From Mycolicibacterium canariasense (lineage in GTDB: Bacteria > Actinomycetota > Actinomycetes > Mycobacteriales > Mycobacteriaceae): a DNA stretch of 64,000 bases. The notes beneath the pieces were generated by a model, which saw only the letters and a program-made list of their open reading frames with translations, had not been told where the DNA came from and did no database searches. Location: NCBI RefSeq assembly GCF_002101555.1, contig NZ_LQOL01000079.1, positions 1 through 64,000 of the forward strand, in the 5' to 3' direction. Of the stretch, positions 41,495 through 51,727 are shown piece after piece (position 1 is the stretch's first letter; each line of letters starts with the position of its first letter). The translations under genes and the position numbers were made by a program.

Positions 41495-43833
41495 CAAGGC
41501 TTTCGGCCGATATCGAGGGCTTCAGCCCGACGGGTGACACCTTGGTACTCGCCTCGGTCGGGTCGCCGGCCGAGCAGGAGTTGCTCAGGGACTGGGTGGC
41601 GCAGCAGCGCCGGGAGCGGCCGGAGGCCCGCGTCGAGGTGCTGCACCTACCGGACTCCGACGAGCCGCCACCGACGGTGCTGGCCCAGCTGGTCGACAAG
41701 TTGTCCGCCGACCCGGACCGATCGGTGGTGCCGGTGCGGGTGTTCTGGGTGCCGGGCGGACTGCCCACCCGATCCAAGGTGGTGGCGCTCATCTCCGGCC
41801 GGGACACCTACCGTCCGCCGGAAATGCTGCAGCGCCGCATCCTGCGCAAGGACGCGTCACGGGCTCGGGTGGTCGCCGGTGAACCGGCCAAGGTGTCCGA
41901 ACTGCGTCAACAGTGGAACGACACCACCACCGCCGAGAACCCGCGTGAATTCGCCCGCTTCGTGATCCGGCGGGCCATCCTGGCCATCGAGCGGGTGGAG
42001 CTGCGGCTGCTGGGCCCGGAGTACAAGTCACCGCGGCTGGTCAAACCGGAGATGTTGGCATCGGCCCGTTTTCGCGAGGGGTTGGACAAGATCCCGGGGG
42101 CGACCGTGGACAGGGCCGGCGAGATGCTCGACGAACTGTCCACCGGGTGGAGCCGGTTCTCGGTGGACCTCATCCCGACCTTGGGCCGGGCCATCTTCAG
42201 CCGTGGCTTCGACCCGAACATCGACTACGACCGCGACGAGATCGAGGTCATGCGTCGCGCCCTCGAAGTCCACCCGGCCGTCCTGTTGTTCTCGCATCGC
42301 TCCTATCTGGACGGGGTGATCGTCCCGGTCGCCATGCAGGAGAACCGGCTACCACCGGTGCACACCTTCGCCGGGATCAACCTGTCGTTCGGGGTGATGG
42401 GCCCGCTGATGCGGCACTCGGGCGTGATCTTCCTGCGCCGCAAGCTCGACGACCCGTTGTACAAGTACGTGCTGCGACAGTACGTCGGCTACATCGTGGA
42501 GAAGCGTTTCAACCTGAACTGGTCCATCGAGGGCACCCGGTCGCGTACCGGGAAGATGTTGCCGCCCAAGCTCGGCCTGCTGTCCTATGTCGCCGACGCC
42601 TATCTGGACGGCCGCAGTGAGGACATCTTGCTGCAGCCGGTGTCCATCAGTTTCGACCAGCTGCACGAGACCCAGGAGTACGCGGCCTACGCCCGCGGCG
42701 GCGAGAAGACACCCGAGGGTCTGAGCTGGCTGTACAACTTCGTCAAGGCCCAGGGCGAGCGTAATTACGGCAAGATCTACGTGCGCTTCCCCGAGGCGGT
42801 TTCGATGCGCCAGTACCTGGGGGAGCCGGGCGGCGCGATGAACGCCCACCCGGACGCCAAACGTCTGGCGATGCAGAAGATGGCGTTCGAGGTGGCCTGG
42901 CGTATCCAGCAGGTCACGCCGGTGAACGCCACCGGTCTGGTATCGGCACTGCTGCTCACCACTCGCGGTGTTGCGCTGACCTTGGGGCAGCTGCACCGCA
43001 CCTTCGGCGACTCGCTGGATTACCTTGAGCGCAAGGGTATTCCGATGACGAACAGTGCCCTGCGGTTGCGCACCGTCGACGGGGTCCGGGCCGCCGTCGA
43101 CGCGTTGTCCGGCGGGCATCCGGTGACCCGGATCGACGGCGGCCGCGAGCCGGTGTGGCGGATCGCGCCGGAGAACGAACACGAGGCGGCCTTCTACCGC
43201 AACACCCTCATCGCGTCCTTCCTGGAAACCTCGATCATCGAACTGGCTCTGGCGCACGCGGCTCGCGCCGAATCCGATCACCTGGAGGTGTTCTGGGCGC
43301 AGACGGCACGGTTACGGGATCTGCTGAAGTTCGAGTTCTACTTCGCCGATTCGGCGACGTTCCGCGACAACCTGACCAAGGAGATGTCGTGGACGCAGGA
43401 TTGGGAGGAGCAGATCGCCTCCGGCCGCGACGGTATCGAGGCGCTGCTGCGCGCCAAACGGCCGCTGCTCGGCTCGGCCATGTTGCGTCCGTTCGTGGAG
43501 GCCTACGAGATCGTCGCCGACGTGCTGCGCGACGCCCCGGCGGATATCTCGGAAAAGGAGCTGACGAAGTTGGCGCTCGGAGTCGGTCGCCAGCAGGTGG
43601 CCCAGGGCAGGGTGCGCAGCAACGAGTCGGTGTCGGCGTTGTTGTTCGCGACCGCTCGTCAGGTGGCGGCCGACCAGAACCTGCTCGGGCGGGCACCCGA
43701 CCTGTCCCAGCGGCGCGCCGATTTCCTGCGGGAACTGCGGGACATCCTGACCGATATGGACACCGTCGAGGCCGGATCGCGTGCCCAGTTCTACGAGCGC
43801 GAGAAAGCGGCCCAGCACGCCGCTGAGGTCTGA
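41491..43833 (+). CDS. plsB2: Glycerol-3-phosphate acyltransferase PlsB2
   Basis: 780-aa membrane-associated GPAT catalysing the first acylation of sn-glycerol-3-phosphate. The acyltransferase core has [11 protein letters not shown] (HX4D, about residues 266-276), [29 protein letters not shown] and [11 protein letters not shown], with a long C-terminal helical domain as in bacterial PlsB. Corresponds to Rv2482c. ATG overlaps the plsC stop. Last gene of the glycerolipid operon; the CopD-CtaG gene begins 23 bp later but has its own leaderless-type promoter. Confidence 0.93.
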   Translation: MTRLSADIEGFSPTGDTLVLASVGSPAEQELLRDWVAQQRRERPEARVEVLHLPDSDEPPPTVLAQLVDKLSADPDRSVVPVRVFWVPGGLPTRSKVVALISGRDTYRPPEMLQRRILRKDASRARVVAGEPAKVSELRQQWNDTTTAENPREFARFVIRRAILAIERVELRLLGPEYKSPRLVKPEMLASARFREGLDKIPGATVDRAGEMLDELSTGWSRFSVDLIPTLGRAIFSRGFDPNIDYDRDEIEVMRRALEVHPAVLLFSHRSYLDGVIVPVAMQENRLPPVHTFAGINLSFGVMGPLMRHSGVIFLRRKLDDPLYKYVLRQYVGYIVEKRFNLNWSIEGTRSRTGKMLPPKLGLLSYVADAYLDGRSEDILLQPVSISFDQLHETQEYAAYARGGEKTPEGLSWLYNFVKAQGERNYGKIYVRFPEAVSMRQYLGEPGGAMNAHPDAKRLAMQKMAFEVAWRIQQVTPVNATGLVSALLLTTRGVALTLGQLHRTFGDSLDYLERKGIPMTNSALRLRTVDGVRAAVDALSGGHPVTRIDGGREPVWRIAPENEHEAAFYRNTLIASFLETSIIELALAHAARAESDHLEVFWAQTARLRDLLKFEFYFADSATFRDNLTKEMSWTQDWEEQIASGRDGIEALLRAKRPLLGSAMLRPFVEAYEIVADVLRDAPADISEKELTKLALGVGRQQVAQGRVRSNESVSALLFATARQVAADQNLLGRAPDLSQRRADFLRELRDILTDMDTVEAGSRAQFYEREKAAQHAAEV

Positions 43834-43844
43834 CGGCCACCCCA

Positions 43845-43850
43845 TACCCT
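43845..43850 (+). promoter_or_regulatory. -10 box TACCCT for the CopD-CtaG gene
   Basis: TACCCT (TANNNT) ends 6 nt before ATG 43857 and suggests a separate leaderless transcript despite the short gap to plsB2. The run GGGGGG between box and ATG could also act as a Shine-Dalgarno. Confidence 0.4.
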
Positions 43851-43856
43851 GGGGGG

Positions 43857-45890
43857 ATGACGTCCATCCAGCGAGGAGCCGACAGCGGACCCCGCGCGAG
43901 GCCCGCGCCACCCGGCGCCGTATGGCCCGTTCTGTTCGGTGTCGCGATGCTGGCCGGTGCCGTGGCGGCCGGGCTGGGCGGGTTGTCGCTGGCCGATGCC
44001 CTGACCGCCACCGGTCTGCCTGATCCGGGTCCGGTCACCACCTACGGTCTGCCGTTCGTCCGGGCCGTGGGGGAGATCGCTGCCGCCGTCGCCGTCGGTT
44101 CGTTCCTGCTGGCCGCGTTCCTGGTGCCGCCGCAGGCCAGCGGCGTGCTCGACGTCGCGGGGTACCGCGCCCTGCGGGCGGGCACCCTGGCGTCGGGCAT
44201 CTGGACGGTGTGCGCGGTGCTGCTGGTGCCCCTGACGGTGTCCGATATCACCGGCCAGCCGTTGCTCAGCAAGCTCGGTTTGGCCGACATCTGGTCGGTG
44301 GCCGGCCTGGTCGAGACCGCGGGCACCTGGCGGTGGACCGCCCTGTTCGCCGCGGTGGTTACCGTCGTGAGCATTCCGGTGCTGCGGTGGTCGTGGACGC
44401 CGGTGCTGTGCGCGGGGGCCGTGTTCACCCTGGTGCCGCTGGCGTTGTCGGGACATTCCTCGGCCGGTGGTTCCCACGACCTGGCCACCAACAGCCTGTT
44501 CATCCACCTGGTCGCCGGGGTGGTGTGGGCCGGCGGACTGATGGCGCTGTGGGCGCTGGCGATCCGTGGCGGCGCACACACCGATCTGGCCGCGCGCCGG
44601 TTCTCGGCGATCGCCCTGTGCTGTTTCGTGGCGATGGGGTTCTCCGGCGTCATCAACGCCTTCGTCCGGCTGCGCCCGGGCGACCTGCTGCACAGCAGCT
44701 ACGGCTGGCTGATCATCGGCAAGGTGGTCGCCCTGCTCGTGCTCGGGGCGCTCGGGTTCTGGCAGCGGCGCACCGCGGTGCGGGCATTGGCCGTCGACCC
44801 GCAGAACCGACGACCCCTGATCAGGCTGGCCCTGGTCGAGTCGCTGGTGTTCGGTGTCACCTTCGGCATCGCCGTCGCGCTGGGCCGCACGCCGCCGCCA
44901 CCGCCACCGGTGGCCAACCCGTCGGTCACCGCGGTGGAGATCGGCTACGACCTGGCCGGCCCGCCGACGGTGGCGCGAATCCTGTTCGACTGGCGTTTCG
45001 ACCTGATCTTCGGCACCGCAGCCATCCTGTTCGCCGCCTTCTATGTGGCCGGGGTGATCCGGCTGCGCCGGCGCGGTGACGCCTGGCCCGTCGGCCGGAC
45101 CATCGCCTGGCTGTGCGGCTGCGCGGTGCTGCTGTTCGCCACGTCGTCGGGGTTGGGCCGGTACATGCCGGCCATGTTCAGCATGCACATGGGTGCGCAC
45201 ATGCTGCTGTCGATGCTCTCACCCGTGCTCCTGGTGCTCGGGGCTCCGGTGACGCTGGCGCTGCGCGCGCTGCCGACGGCCGGCCGCGGCGCCCCGCCGG
45301 GCATGCGGGAATGGTTGCTGGCCGCGCTGCACAGCCGGGTATCGCAGGTGCTCACCAACCCGATCGTGGCCACGGCCTTGTTCGTCGGCGGCTTCTACGG
45401 CCTGTACTTCGGTGGCATCTTCGACGCGGTGGCCGGGATTCATGCCGCCCACGTGGCGATGAACCTGCACTTCCTGCTGTCCGGCTACCTGTTCTACTGG
45501 GTGGTCATCGGGATCGATCCGACCCCACGGCCCCTACCGGCGCTGGGCAAGCTGGCCATGGTGTTCGGCTCGCTGCCCCTGCACGCATTCTTCGGCGTCG
45601 TGTTGATGGGCACCCAGACCGTGATGGCCGAGGGCTTCTACAAATCACTGCAGCTGGACTGGCACACCGACCTGCTCGGCGACCAGCGTCTCGGCGGCGG
45701 AATCGCCTGGTCGGCCGGTGAGGTGCCGCTGGTGCTGGTCATGTTGGCGCTGTTGATCCAGTGGCGGCGCAGCGACGACCGCACCGCCAAGCGACTCGAT
45801 CGGGCCGCCGACCGCGATGAGGACGCCGACCTGACCGCCTACAACGCGATGCTGGCAAAGCTGGCCGAGCAGGAGTCCGGTCGAGGTTAG
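43857..45890 (+). CDS. CopD-CtaG fusion membrane protein (copper/cytochrome oxidase assembly)
   Basis: 677 aa with about 14-16 membrane helices. The N-terminal half (to about 330) is CopD-like, with HLVAGVVWAGGLMALWAL and a conserved His in SLFIHLVAG. The C-terminal half (about 365-640) is the Caa3_CtaG fold: MFSMHMGAHMLLSMLSPVLLVLGAPVTLALRALP and HAAHVAMNLHFLLSGYLFYWVVIGIDP contain the conserved His residues expected to handle copper. The same fusion is seen in Rv0102. A Pro run (PPPPPP) links the halves. It should act in copper uptake or delivery to cytochrome oxidase. Its stop overlaps the stop of the convergent small gene by two bases. Confidence 0.85.
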   Translation: MTSIQRGADSGPRARPAPPGAVWPVLFGVAMLAGAVAAGLGGLSLADALTATGLPDPGPVTTYGLPFVRAVGEIAAAVAVGSFLLAAFLVPPQASGVLDVAGYRALRAGTLASGIWTVCAVLLVPLTVSDITGQPLLSKLGLADIWSVAGLVETAGTWRWTALFAAVVTVVSIPVLRWSWTPVLCAGAVFTLVPLALSGHSSAGGSHDLATNSLFIHLVAGVVWAGGLMALWALAIRGGAHTDLAARRFSAIALCCFVAMGFSGVINAFVRLRPGDLLHSSYGWLIIGKVVALLVLGALGFWQRRTAVRALAVDPQNRRPLIRLALVESLVFGVTFGIAVALGRTPPPPPPVANPSVTAVEIGYDLAGPPTVARILFDWRFDLIFGTAAILFAAFYVAGVIRLRRRGDAWPVGRTIAWLCGCAVLLFATSSGLGRYMPAMFSMHMGAHMLLSMLSPVLLVLGAPVTLALRALPTAGRGAPPGMREWLLAALHSRVSQVLTNPIVATALFVGGFYGLYFGGIFDAVAGIHAAHVAMNLHFLLSGYLFYWVVIGIDPTPRPLPALGKLAMVFGSLPLHAFFGVVLMGTQTVMAEGFYKSLQLDWHTDLLGDQRLGGGIAWSAGEVPLVLVMLALLIQWRRSDDRTAKRLDRAADRDEDADLTAYNAMLAKLAEQESGRG

Positions 45891-46132
45891 CCGGGCAGGC
45901 CCTGCTCCTCGGTGGGCAGCGGCGCCGGGCCGGTGATCTGCGGTGCCGCGCTCATCATCGGCGGGCGCACCTCGGCCGGCGCACCCGGGGTGTTCGTAAC
46001 GGTCACACCGGTCTCCATGCCCGCCGCCGAATGCATATCCGGCGAGGACAGCGCGGCGGTGCCGGCCAACGCGGCCAGCGCCACTGCGCTGGCGGCCGCA
46101 CCGATCAAGGACGCGAGAGTCAGACCCTTCAT
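45887..46132 (-). CDS. Small exported protein (81 aa), unknown
   Basis: A signal peptide (MKGLTLASLIGAAASAVALAALAGTAAL) precedes a roughly 50-residue mature part rich in Pro, Met and Ala (SPDMHSAAGMETGV, PPMMSAAPQ) without Cys. The ATG at 46132 has AGGGGAA 6 nt upstream. Several Met and one His close to the CopD-CtaG gene invite a copper-binding idea, but this is inference. Upstream (46145-46320) is AT-richer than the surroundings, with a stretch resembling promoter sequence around TATAACTTCTTGTATAAG on the minus strand. Confidence 0.65.
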   Translation of the reverse strand: MKGLTLASLIGAAASAVALAALAGTAALSSPDMHSAAGMETGVTVTNTPGAPAEVRPPMMSAAPQITGPAPLPTEEQGLPG

Positions 46133-46320
46133 ATTCGTTCCCCTATGTATTTTTTGCGTCAATTCCCGTGGGCCGGGGCGGTCAAAACCGCCGTTTACTG
46201 GCCCTTTCTTATACAAGAAGTTATATAGGGTAACGATCAGAAAGTCCAACAGCGGGCTGCCGTTTCCTTTTGTGGGCCAAAGATCACTGCCGCAGGGCTT
46301 TTCGTCGCTCCGGTGACGGT

Positions 46321-46355
46321 GGCCTTTGTATGCGCAGGCCTATGCAAAGGTGGCC
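46321..46355 (-). terminator. Imperfect hairpin beyond the PknB-like gene
   Basis: CCTTTGTAT (46323-46331) pairs with ATGCAAAGG (46342-46350) at 8 of 9 positions around a 10-nt loop, 19 bp past the kinase stop codon. No T-run follows. Bases 46145-46320 contain no gene I can support. Confidence 0.4.
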
Positions 46356-46373
46356 GACATCACGCCTGCGGAC

Positions 46374-48215
46374 TCAGGAGCCGTAGTTCACCGTGATGGC
46401 GCCGTCGCGGTTCACCGGAACACCGGGCGCCGGGTCCTGCTGCACCACCTTGTTACGGTTCTGCGGGCCTGCGTCGATATCCGGTCCCTTGTCCAGCCGC
46501 CCGACGAACCCGAAGCTCGCCAGGTATGCGACCAGGTCGTTGTAGAAAAAGTTGGTCACGACGGGCATCGGGAACTGGTTGCCCCGCGAAACCTTGACGG
46601 TGATCGGCGCGTCCGAGGCCACCGAAGCGCCCGCGGGCGGATCGGTGCTCGCCACCTGCCCTACCGGCAGGGTGCTGTCGGCGTCGGTGCGCAAAATGGT
46701 GGTGAAGCCCGCGGTGCCCAGGTTCTGCCTGGCCTGGTCCTCGGTCTGGCCGGTCACGTCGGGCACCTGACGTGTCGCCGGGCCGGAACCGACGACGATG
46801 ACGATCTCATTGCTGGTGGCCGAATCCTGCTGCGCCGCAGGGATGGTCTCGACCACGCGGTCCTTCTGCTCGGCTTTGGACGCCTGCGACGTGCGCCGGA
46901 CGTTGTCGAATCCGGCATCGCGCAAGGTGCGTACCGCGTCGTCGTAGGTCAGCGTCGAGACGTCGGGGATGCGGCGCTGCTCGGGACCGGTCGATACGTT
47001 CACGGTCACATCGCTGCCCGAGGCCACCGGGGCGTCGGCGGCCGGATCGGTGTCGATCACCCGCCCGGCTTCCACCGACCCGTCCGGTTTGGTGTCCACC
47101 TGCGGGGTCAGGCCCCGGTCCTGCAACCGGCTCACCGCGTCCTGGCGGGTCAGCCCGTGCACGTCGGGCACCTGCACCCGGTTCATGGTGCCCACGACGT
47201 ACACCCCGGCGAGCACCAGCAGCGTCACCGCCGCGAGCGCACCGGTGATCAGCCAGCGTCGCGATGAGCCGCGGCGCTCCTGCACCGGCAGCTGCAACGT
47301 GTGTGGGTGCGGATCGCCGATCGCGGGCGTCTCGTCGGTGTCGGCCGGCGGCTGCGCCGGCGCCTCCGGCGCCTTCCCGCTGCCGACCCGCAGCAGGTCG
47401 GCATGCATTTCGGCGGCGCTCTGGTAACGCTTGTCGGGTTTCTTCGCCAGCGCCTTGAGCACCACCGCATCGAGTTCGGGGGAGATGCCCGCGCGCCGTT
47501 GCGACGGCGGCACCGGCCGCTCTCGGACATGCTGGTAGGCCACCGCCAATGGGGTGTCGCCGGTGAAAAGCGCTTGACCGGTGAGCATTTCGTACAGCAC
47601 GCAGCCGAGCGAGTAGACATCGGTGCGGGCGTCGACCTCCTGGCCGCGGGCCTGCTCCGGGGAGAAGTACTGGGCGGTGCCCACGACGGCCGACGTCGCG
47701 GTCAGCCGGTCGCCGGTGGTGGCGTTCATGGCGTGCGCGATCCCGAAGTCCATCACCTTCACCGCTCCGGTGGGGGTGATCATGATGTTCGCCGGCTTGA
47801 TGTCGCGGTGGACGATTCCCCGGTTGTGGCTGAACTCCAGCGCCGTACACACCTCGGCGATGATCGAGATCGCCCGGTGCGGGGCCATCGCACCGTGCTG
47901 CTGGATCAGCTTGCCGACCGTCTGCCCCTCGACAAACTCCATGACCAGGAAAGGCAGCTTCCCGGTCGGGGTGTCTGCCTCCCCGGTGTCGAACACCGCC
48001 ACGATCGACGGGTGGTTGAGCGCGGCGGTGTGCTTGGCCTCGCGGCGAAAGCGCTGAGAGAAACTCGGGTCGCGGACCAGGTCGGCACGCAAGATCTTGA
48101 TGGCCACGTCACGGTGCAGCCGCACGTCGCGCGCCCGATGCACCTCCGACATTCCGCCGAAACCGAGGATTTCGCCCAGCTCGTAGCGGTCGGTCAACTG
48201 CTGCGGCACCGTCAT
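46374..48215 (-). CDS. PknB-like Ser/Thr kinase with four PASTA domains
   Basis: 613 aa. Kinase domain (about 10-275): Gly loop LGFGGMSEVH, VAIKIL with ATP-binding Lys, catalytic loop HRDIKPAN, DFG, activation loop TATSAVVGTAQYFSPEQA with Thr/Ser at the PknB autophosphorylation region. One transmembrane helix (about 325-347) and four PASTA repeats (VQVPDVHGLTRQDA, RIPDVSTLTYDDA, RQVPDVTGQTEDQA, FPMPVVTNFFYNDL) follow. It closely resembles mycobacterial PknB, but lacks the dnaA-proximal pknA/rodA/pbpA/pstP context, so it looks like a second paralogue sensing muropeptides. No phosphatase gene is adjacent. Confidence 0.9.
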   Translation of the reverse strand: MTVPQQLTDRYELGEILGFGGMSEVHRARDVRLHRDVAIKILRADLVRDPSFSQRFRREAKHTAALNHPSIVAVFDTGEADTPTGKLPFLVMEFVEGQTVGKLIQQHGAMAPHRAISIIAEVCTALEFSHNRGIVHRDIKPANIMITPTGAVKVMDFGIAHAMNATTGDRLTATSAVVGTAQYFSPEQARGQEVDARTDVYSLGCVLYEMLTGQALFTGDTPLAVAYQHVRERPVPPSQRRAGISPELDAVVLKALAKKPDKRYQSAAEMHADLLRVGSGKAPEAPAQPPADTDETPAIGDPHPHTLQLPVQERRGSSRRWLITGALAAVTLLVLAGVYVVGTMNRVQVPDVHGLTRQDAVSRLQDRGLTPQVDTKPDGSVEAGRVIDTDPAADAPVASGSDVTVNVSTGPEQRRIPDVSTLTYDDAVRTLRDAGFDNVRRTSQASKAEQKDRVVETIPAAQQDSATSNEIVIVVGSGPATRQVPDVTGQTEDQARQNLGTAGFTTILRTDADSTLPVGQVASTDPPAGASVASDAPITVKVSRGNQFPMPVVTNFFYNDLVAYLASFGFVGRLDKGPDIDAGPQNRNKVVQQDPAPGVPVNRDGAITVNYGS

Positions 48216-48323
48216 CGCAGTGTCTCGCTCACGCTGTTGCCGTCACGTCCCACGCCCTTGATCATCTCTCAACATGGACGCGGCGGGTCCGACACCCCGG
48301 TCAGACCCGCCGCGACCTGTGCA

Positions 48324-51221
48324 CTAGCCCTGAACGGGCAGCGTCTCGGTGTCGGCGTCGCGGGACGGTGGCCGCTTCGGCCGGTACGGCACGAACTGGT
48401 AGTCACCGCGCGGGTAGACCACCTGCGGCCACCAGAACCAGCGGCCCAGCATGGTGGCGATGGACGGCATGAGCAGCGACCGCACGATGAACGTGTCGAT
48501 CAGCAGGCCGATGGCGATGGTCGACCCCATCTGGGCCAGCACGATCAACTTGCTGGCCATCATCCCGGCCATGGTGGCCGCGAACACCAGACCCGCCGAG
48601 GTCACCACCCCACCGGTGCCGGCCATCGATCGGATGATGCCCGTCTTCAAGCCGGCGTGGATCTCGTCCTTGAACCGCGAGACCAACAGCAGGTTGTAGT
48701 CCGAGCCCACCGCCAACAGGATGATCACCGACATCAGCATGACCAGCCACTGCACCTGGATCCCGAACAGGTCCTGCCACAACAGCACCGAGATGCCGAA
48801 CGACGCCGCGATGGAGCTGCCCGCCGTCCCGACAATCACGAGTGCGGCCACCGCGCTGCGGGTCAGGATGAGCATGATCATGAAGATCAGCGTCAGCGAC
48901 GACACCACGGCGATCATCAGGTCATAGCGTGCGCCGTCGGCCATGTCCTTATAGGTCGCCGCGACGCCACCGAGATAGATCCTGGCTTCCGACAGCGACG
49001 ACATCTTCAGAGCTTCCTGCGCGGCCTTGCGCTCGGATTCCACCCGGGCGATACCCTCCACCGTGGCCGGATCGGTCTGGTGGGTGATGAACATCCGCGC
49101 CGACTTGCCGTCCGGCGACAGGAACATCTTCAGGCCGCGTTCGAAATCGGGATTCTGGAAGGCCTCCGGGGGCAGGTAGAACAGGTCGTCGTTCTTGGCG
49201 CCGTCGAAGGCCGCACCCATGGACAGTGCGGTGTCGTTCATCGCCTGCATCTGGTCGATCAGCGCCTTCTGCGAGTTGTAGGACGCCAGCGACAGATCCC
49301 GGCTGGTCTCCATCGACGCGATCGTCTGCGGCAACAACGCGGTCAGCTTCGGGGCGAGGTCGGCCAGTTTGTCGGTGTTGACCTGAACCTCTCCGGTCTT
49401 GTCCGTCAGTTGGTCGATCCCGTCGAGGGCGTCGAACACCGAACGGGCAGCGGCGCACATCGGGATGTCGAAACAGTGCGGTTCCCAGTAGAAGTAGTTA
49501 CGCAGCGGGCGGAACTGGTCGTCGAAATTCGCGATGTTGTCGCGCACCTGCTCGGTGACCTGCAGCAGTTCCTGCGATTTGGCGGCCGAGGCCTGGGTGA
49601 GCTGGGTCTGCTCGAGCGACAGCGCGTACTGCTTCTTCAGGATGTCGATCGAGACGTTGGTCGCGTCGATCATCCTCCGCTGGTCTTCCAGCTGCTTGCG
49701 CTGGAACGGCAGATTCAGGTTACTGGTCTGCCCCGAGATGCTGGTCTGGAACGGAATCGAGCTGTGCTGGATGGGGATTCCCAGCGGCCGGGTGATGTTC
49801 TGCACCATGGCAATGCCTTCGACATGCATCACGTTGCTGGAAATCTTGTTCAGCACCAGCATGTCCGCGGGATTGCGCATATCGTGGTCGGCCTCCACCA
49901 TCAGGATGTCCGGGTTCATCCTGGCTTGTGAGAAGTGCCGTTCGGCGGCCGCGAAGCCGATGTTCACCGGGGCGTCCTTGGGCAGGTAGTACTGGTCGTT
50001 GTACGCCGGCTTGTAGCCGGGGATGGCCACGATGCCGATCAGCACCACGAACAGGCTGGCGACGAAAATCGGTGCGGGCCAACGCACCACTGCCGTTCCG
50101 ACCTTGCGCCAGAACGTGCTCTGTGGTGGCCGCTTGGACTCGTACAGCCCGACACGGCTGCCGAGGTAGAGCACGGCGGGCCCCAGCGTCGCCGCGATCA
50201 CGACCACCACCACCATGCCGATCGCGACCGGGGCGCCCATGGTGGAGAAGTACGGCAGGCGGCAGAAGCTCAGGCAGTACGTCGCGCCCGCGATGGTCAG
50301 CCCGGAACCGACGATCACCGGCGCCACGGACTTGAAGGTGGCGTAGTAGGACTCGTCGCGGTCCAGGCCAAGGCCACGGTCTTCGCGATACCGGCCGAAG
50401 ATGAAGATGCCGTAGTCGGTGGCTGCGGCGATCGCCAGCATGGTCAGGATGTTGCCCGCGAAGGTGGTCAGCCCGAACACGTTGTGGGTGGCCAACACCG
50501 ACACCACACCGCGCGCGGTGAGCAGGGCCAGGAAGGTCAGGAACAACTGGACCAGCGTGGTCCTGATCGAGCGGTAGACCACCAGCAGCATGGCGGCGAT
50601 CGCGACGAGGGTGATCAGGGTGATCTCGGCCAGGCTCGCGTTGCCGATGACGTGCAGGTCGTCGGTCAAGGCGGCCGGGCCGGCGACGTACGCCTGTACT
50701 CCCGGCGGGGCCTTGGTCTCCTCGATGACCTTGCGGACGGCGTCCACGCCCTCGTTGGCCAGGGTCATGCCCTGTTCGCCGGCGAGGTTGATCATCACGT
50801 AAGACGCCTTGCCGTCGGCGCTTTGGGCTCCGGCCGCCGTCAGCGTGTCACCCCAGAAGTCCTGGATGTGCTGGATGTGTTCGGGATCCTGCTCCAGTTT
50901 GTGGATGATCTCGTCGTAGTACTTGTGCGCATCCGGCCCCAGCGGCTGCTGGCCTTCGATGACGACCATGATGGTGCTGTTGGAATTGAACTCCTTGAAG
51001 TTCCCGCCCATCAGCTTCATCGCCTGCATGGACGGCGCGTCCTCGGGAGCCATTGGCGCGGCGTGCAATTCGCCGACCACCTCCAGCTGGGGTGCGATCA
51101 CGTTCACCACGACGGCGATCACGATCCAGGCCAGCACGATCGGCCAGGCCAGGATGCGGATCAGGCGGGGAAAGGCGGCCCGCTTCGGCGTGCCGGTGGA
51201 TTCGGTTGTGGTCGTGGTCAT
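48324..51221 (-). CDS. MmpL-family RND transporter (MmpL4/5-like)
   Basis: 965 aa, 12 membrane helices in two repeats; each half has an RND/MmpL permease region (AIAAATDYGIFIFGRYRED in the first, LAVGSDYNLLLVSRFKDE in the second), with the paired Asp-Tyr residues of the MmpL proton relay. The second periplasmic loop has a coiled-coil hairpin (about 480-690, heptad-rich around LKKQYALSLEQTQLTQASAAK), a feature of MmpL4/MmpL5. It would export siderophores, lipids or drugs. ATG overlaps the MmpS stop (ATGA). MarR-MmpS-MmpL gene order suggests drug- or lipid-responsive control. Confidence 0.9.
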   Translation of the reverse strand: MTTTTTESTGTPKRAAFPRLIRILAWPIVLAWIVIAVVVNVIAPQLEVVGELHAAPMAPEDAPSMQAMKLMGGNFKEFNSNSTIMVVIEGQQPLGPDAHKYYDEIIHKLEQDPEHIQHIQDFWGDTLTAAGAQSADGKASYVMINLAGEQGMTLANEGVDAVRKVIEETKAPPGVQAYVAGPAALTDDLHVIGNASLAEITLITLVAIAAMLLVVYRSIRTTLVQLFLTFLALLTARGVVSVLATHNVFGLTTFAGNILTMLAIAAATDYGIFIFGRYREDRGLGLDRDESYYATFKSVAPVIVGSGLTIAGATYCLSFCRLPYFSTMGAPVAIGMVVVVVIAATLGPAVLYLGSRVGLYESKRPPQSTFWRKVGTAVVRWPAPIFVASLFVVLIGIVAIPGYKPAYNDQYYLPKDAPVNIGFAAAERHFSQARMNPDILMVEADHDMRNPADMLVLNKISSNVMHVEGIAMVQNITRPLGIPIQHSSIPFQTSISGQTSNLNLPFQRKQLEDQRRMIDATNVSIDILKKQYALSLEQTQLTQASAAKSQELLQVTEQVRDNIANFDDQFRPLRNYFYWEPHCFDIPMCAAARSVFDALDGIDQLTDKTGEVQVNTDKLADLAPKLTALLPQTIASMETSRDLSLASYNSQKALIDQMQAMNDTALSMGAAFDGAKNDDLFYLPPEAFQNPDFERGLKMFLSPDGKSARMFITHQTDPATVEGIARVESERKAAQEALKMSSLSEARIYLGGVAATYKDMADGARYDLMIAVVSSLTLIFMIMLILTRSAVAALVIVGTAGSSIAASFGISVLLWQDLFGIQVQWLVMLMSVIILLAVGSDYNLLLVSRFKDEIHAGLKTGIIRSMAGTGGVVTSAGLVFAATMAGMMASKLIVLAQMGSTIAIGLLIDTFIVRSLLMPSIATMLGRWFWWPQVVYPRGDYQFVPYRPKRPPSRDADTETLPVQG

Positions 51222-51670
51222 GCGGATTTCACCAAGCAGTAGGTCTGGGCGTTGACACCATTGGCGCTCTGCTCCTCACGGACAATGCCGTTGACGGTGA
51301 CCCGGCAGCCGATCGCGTCGCTGCTGGACTCGCTGTCGCTGCGCGCCATCAGGTTGGCGCTGACGGTCGGCAGCGTGGTGGACAAGGTGACCGACCAGGG
51401 CAGTGGCGCACTGACCGAATGCACGTTGGCGTCCGGGTCGAAATAGCTGATCTCGGCCGAGCTTCCAGGTGGCCCGTACACCTCGTAGACCAGTATCTTC
51501 GGGTTGAACTGGACGATCTCGATACCCGCGCCGGCGTTTGCGTTCAGGTCCTGCGACCCGAACATCTTGTGCAGCCGCGAGACCACCAGGCCCGAGACGG
51601 CCAGCACGATGACCAGGACCACCGGGATCCACGCCTTCTTCAGCGCGCGACCAACTGGAACTTTCTTCAC
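51218..51670 (-). CDS. MmpS-family membrane accessory protein
   Basis: 150 aa: short cytoplasmic basic segment, one transmembrane helix (about 12-33, WIPVVLVIVLAVSGLVVSRLH) and the MmpS beta domain (ILVYEVYGPPGSSAEISYFDPDANVHSV...PLPWSVTLSTTL) ending in a Cys that pairs with GCRVTVNG. Start GTG 51670 has AGAGG 5 nt upstream; an in-frame GTG lies at 51685. It is coupled to MmpL by a 4-bp overlap. Confidence 0.9.
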   Translation of the reverse strand: MKKVPVGRALKKAWIPVVLVIVLAVSGLVVSRLHKMFGSQDLNANAGAGIEIVQFNPKILVYEVYGPPGSSAEISYFDPDANVHSVSAPLPWSVTLSTTLPTVSANLMARSDSESSSDAIGCRVTVNGIVREEQSANGVNAQTYCLVKSA

Positions 51671-51727
51671 CCCAACCTCTTTCACCGTTCAACCGGTTAC
51701 GCACCCCGCGGTCATGTCGTCGTCGCC

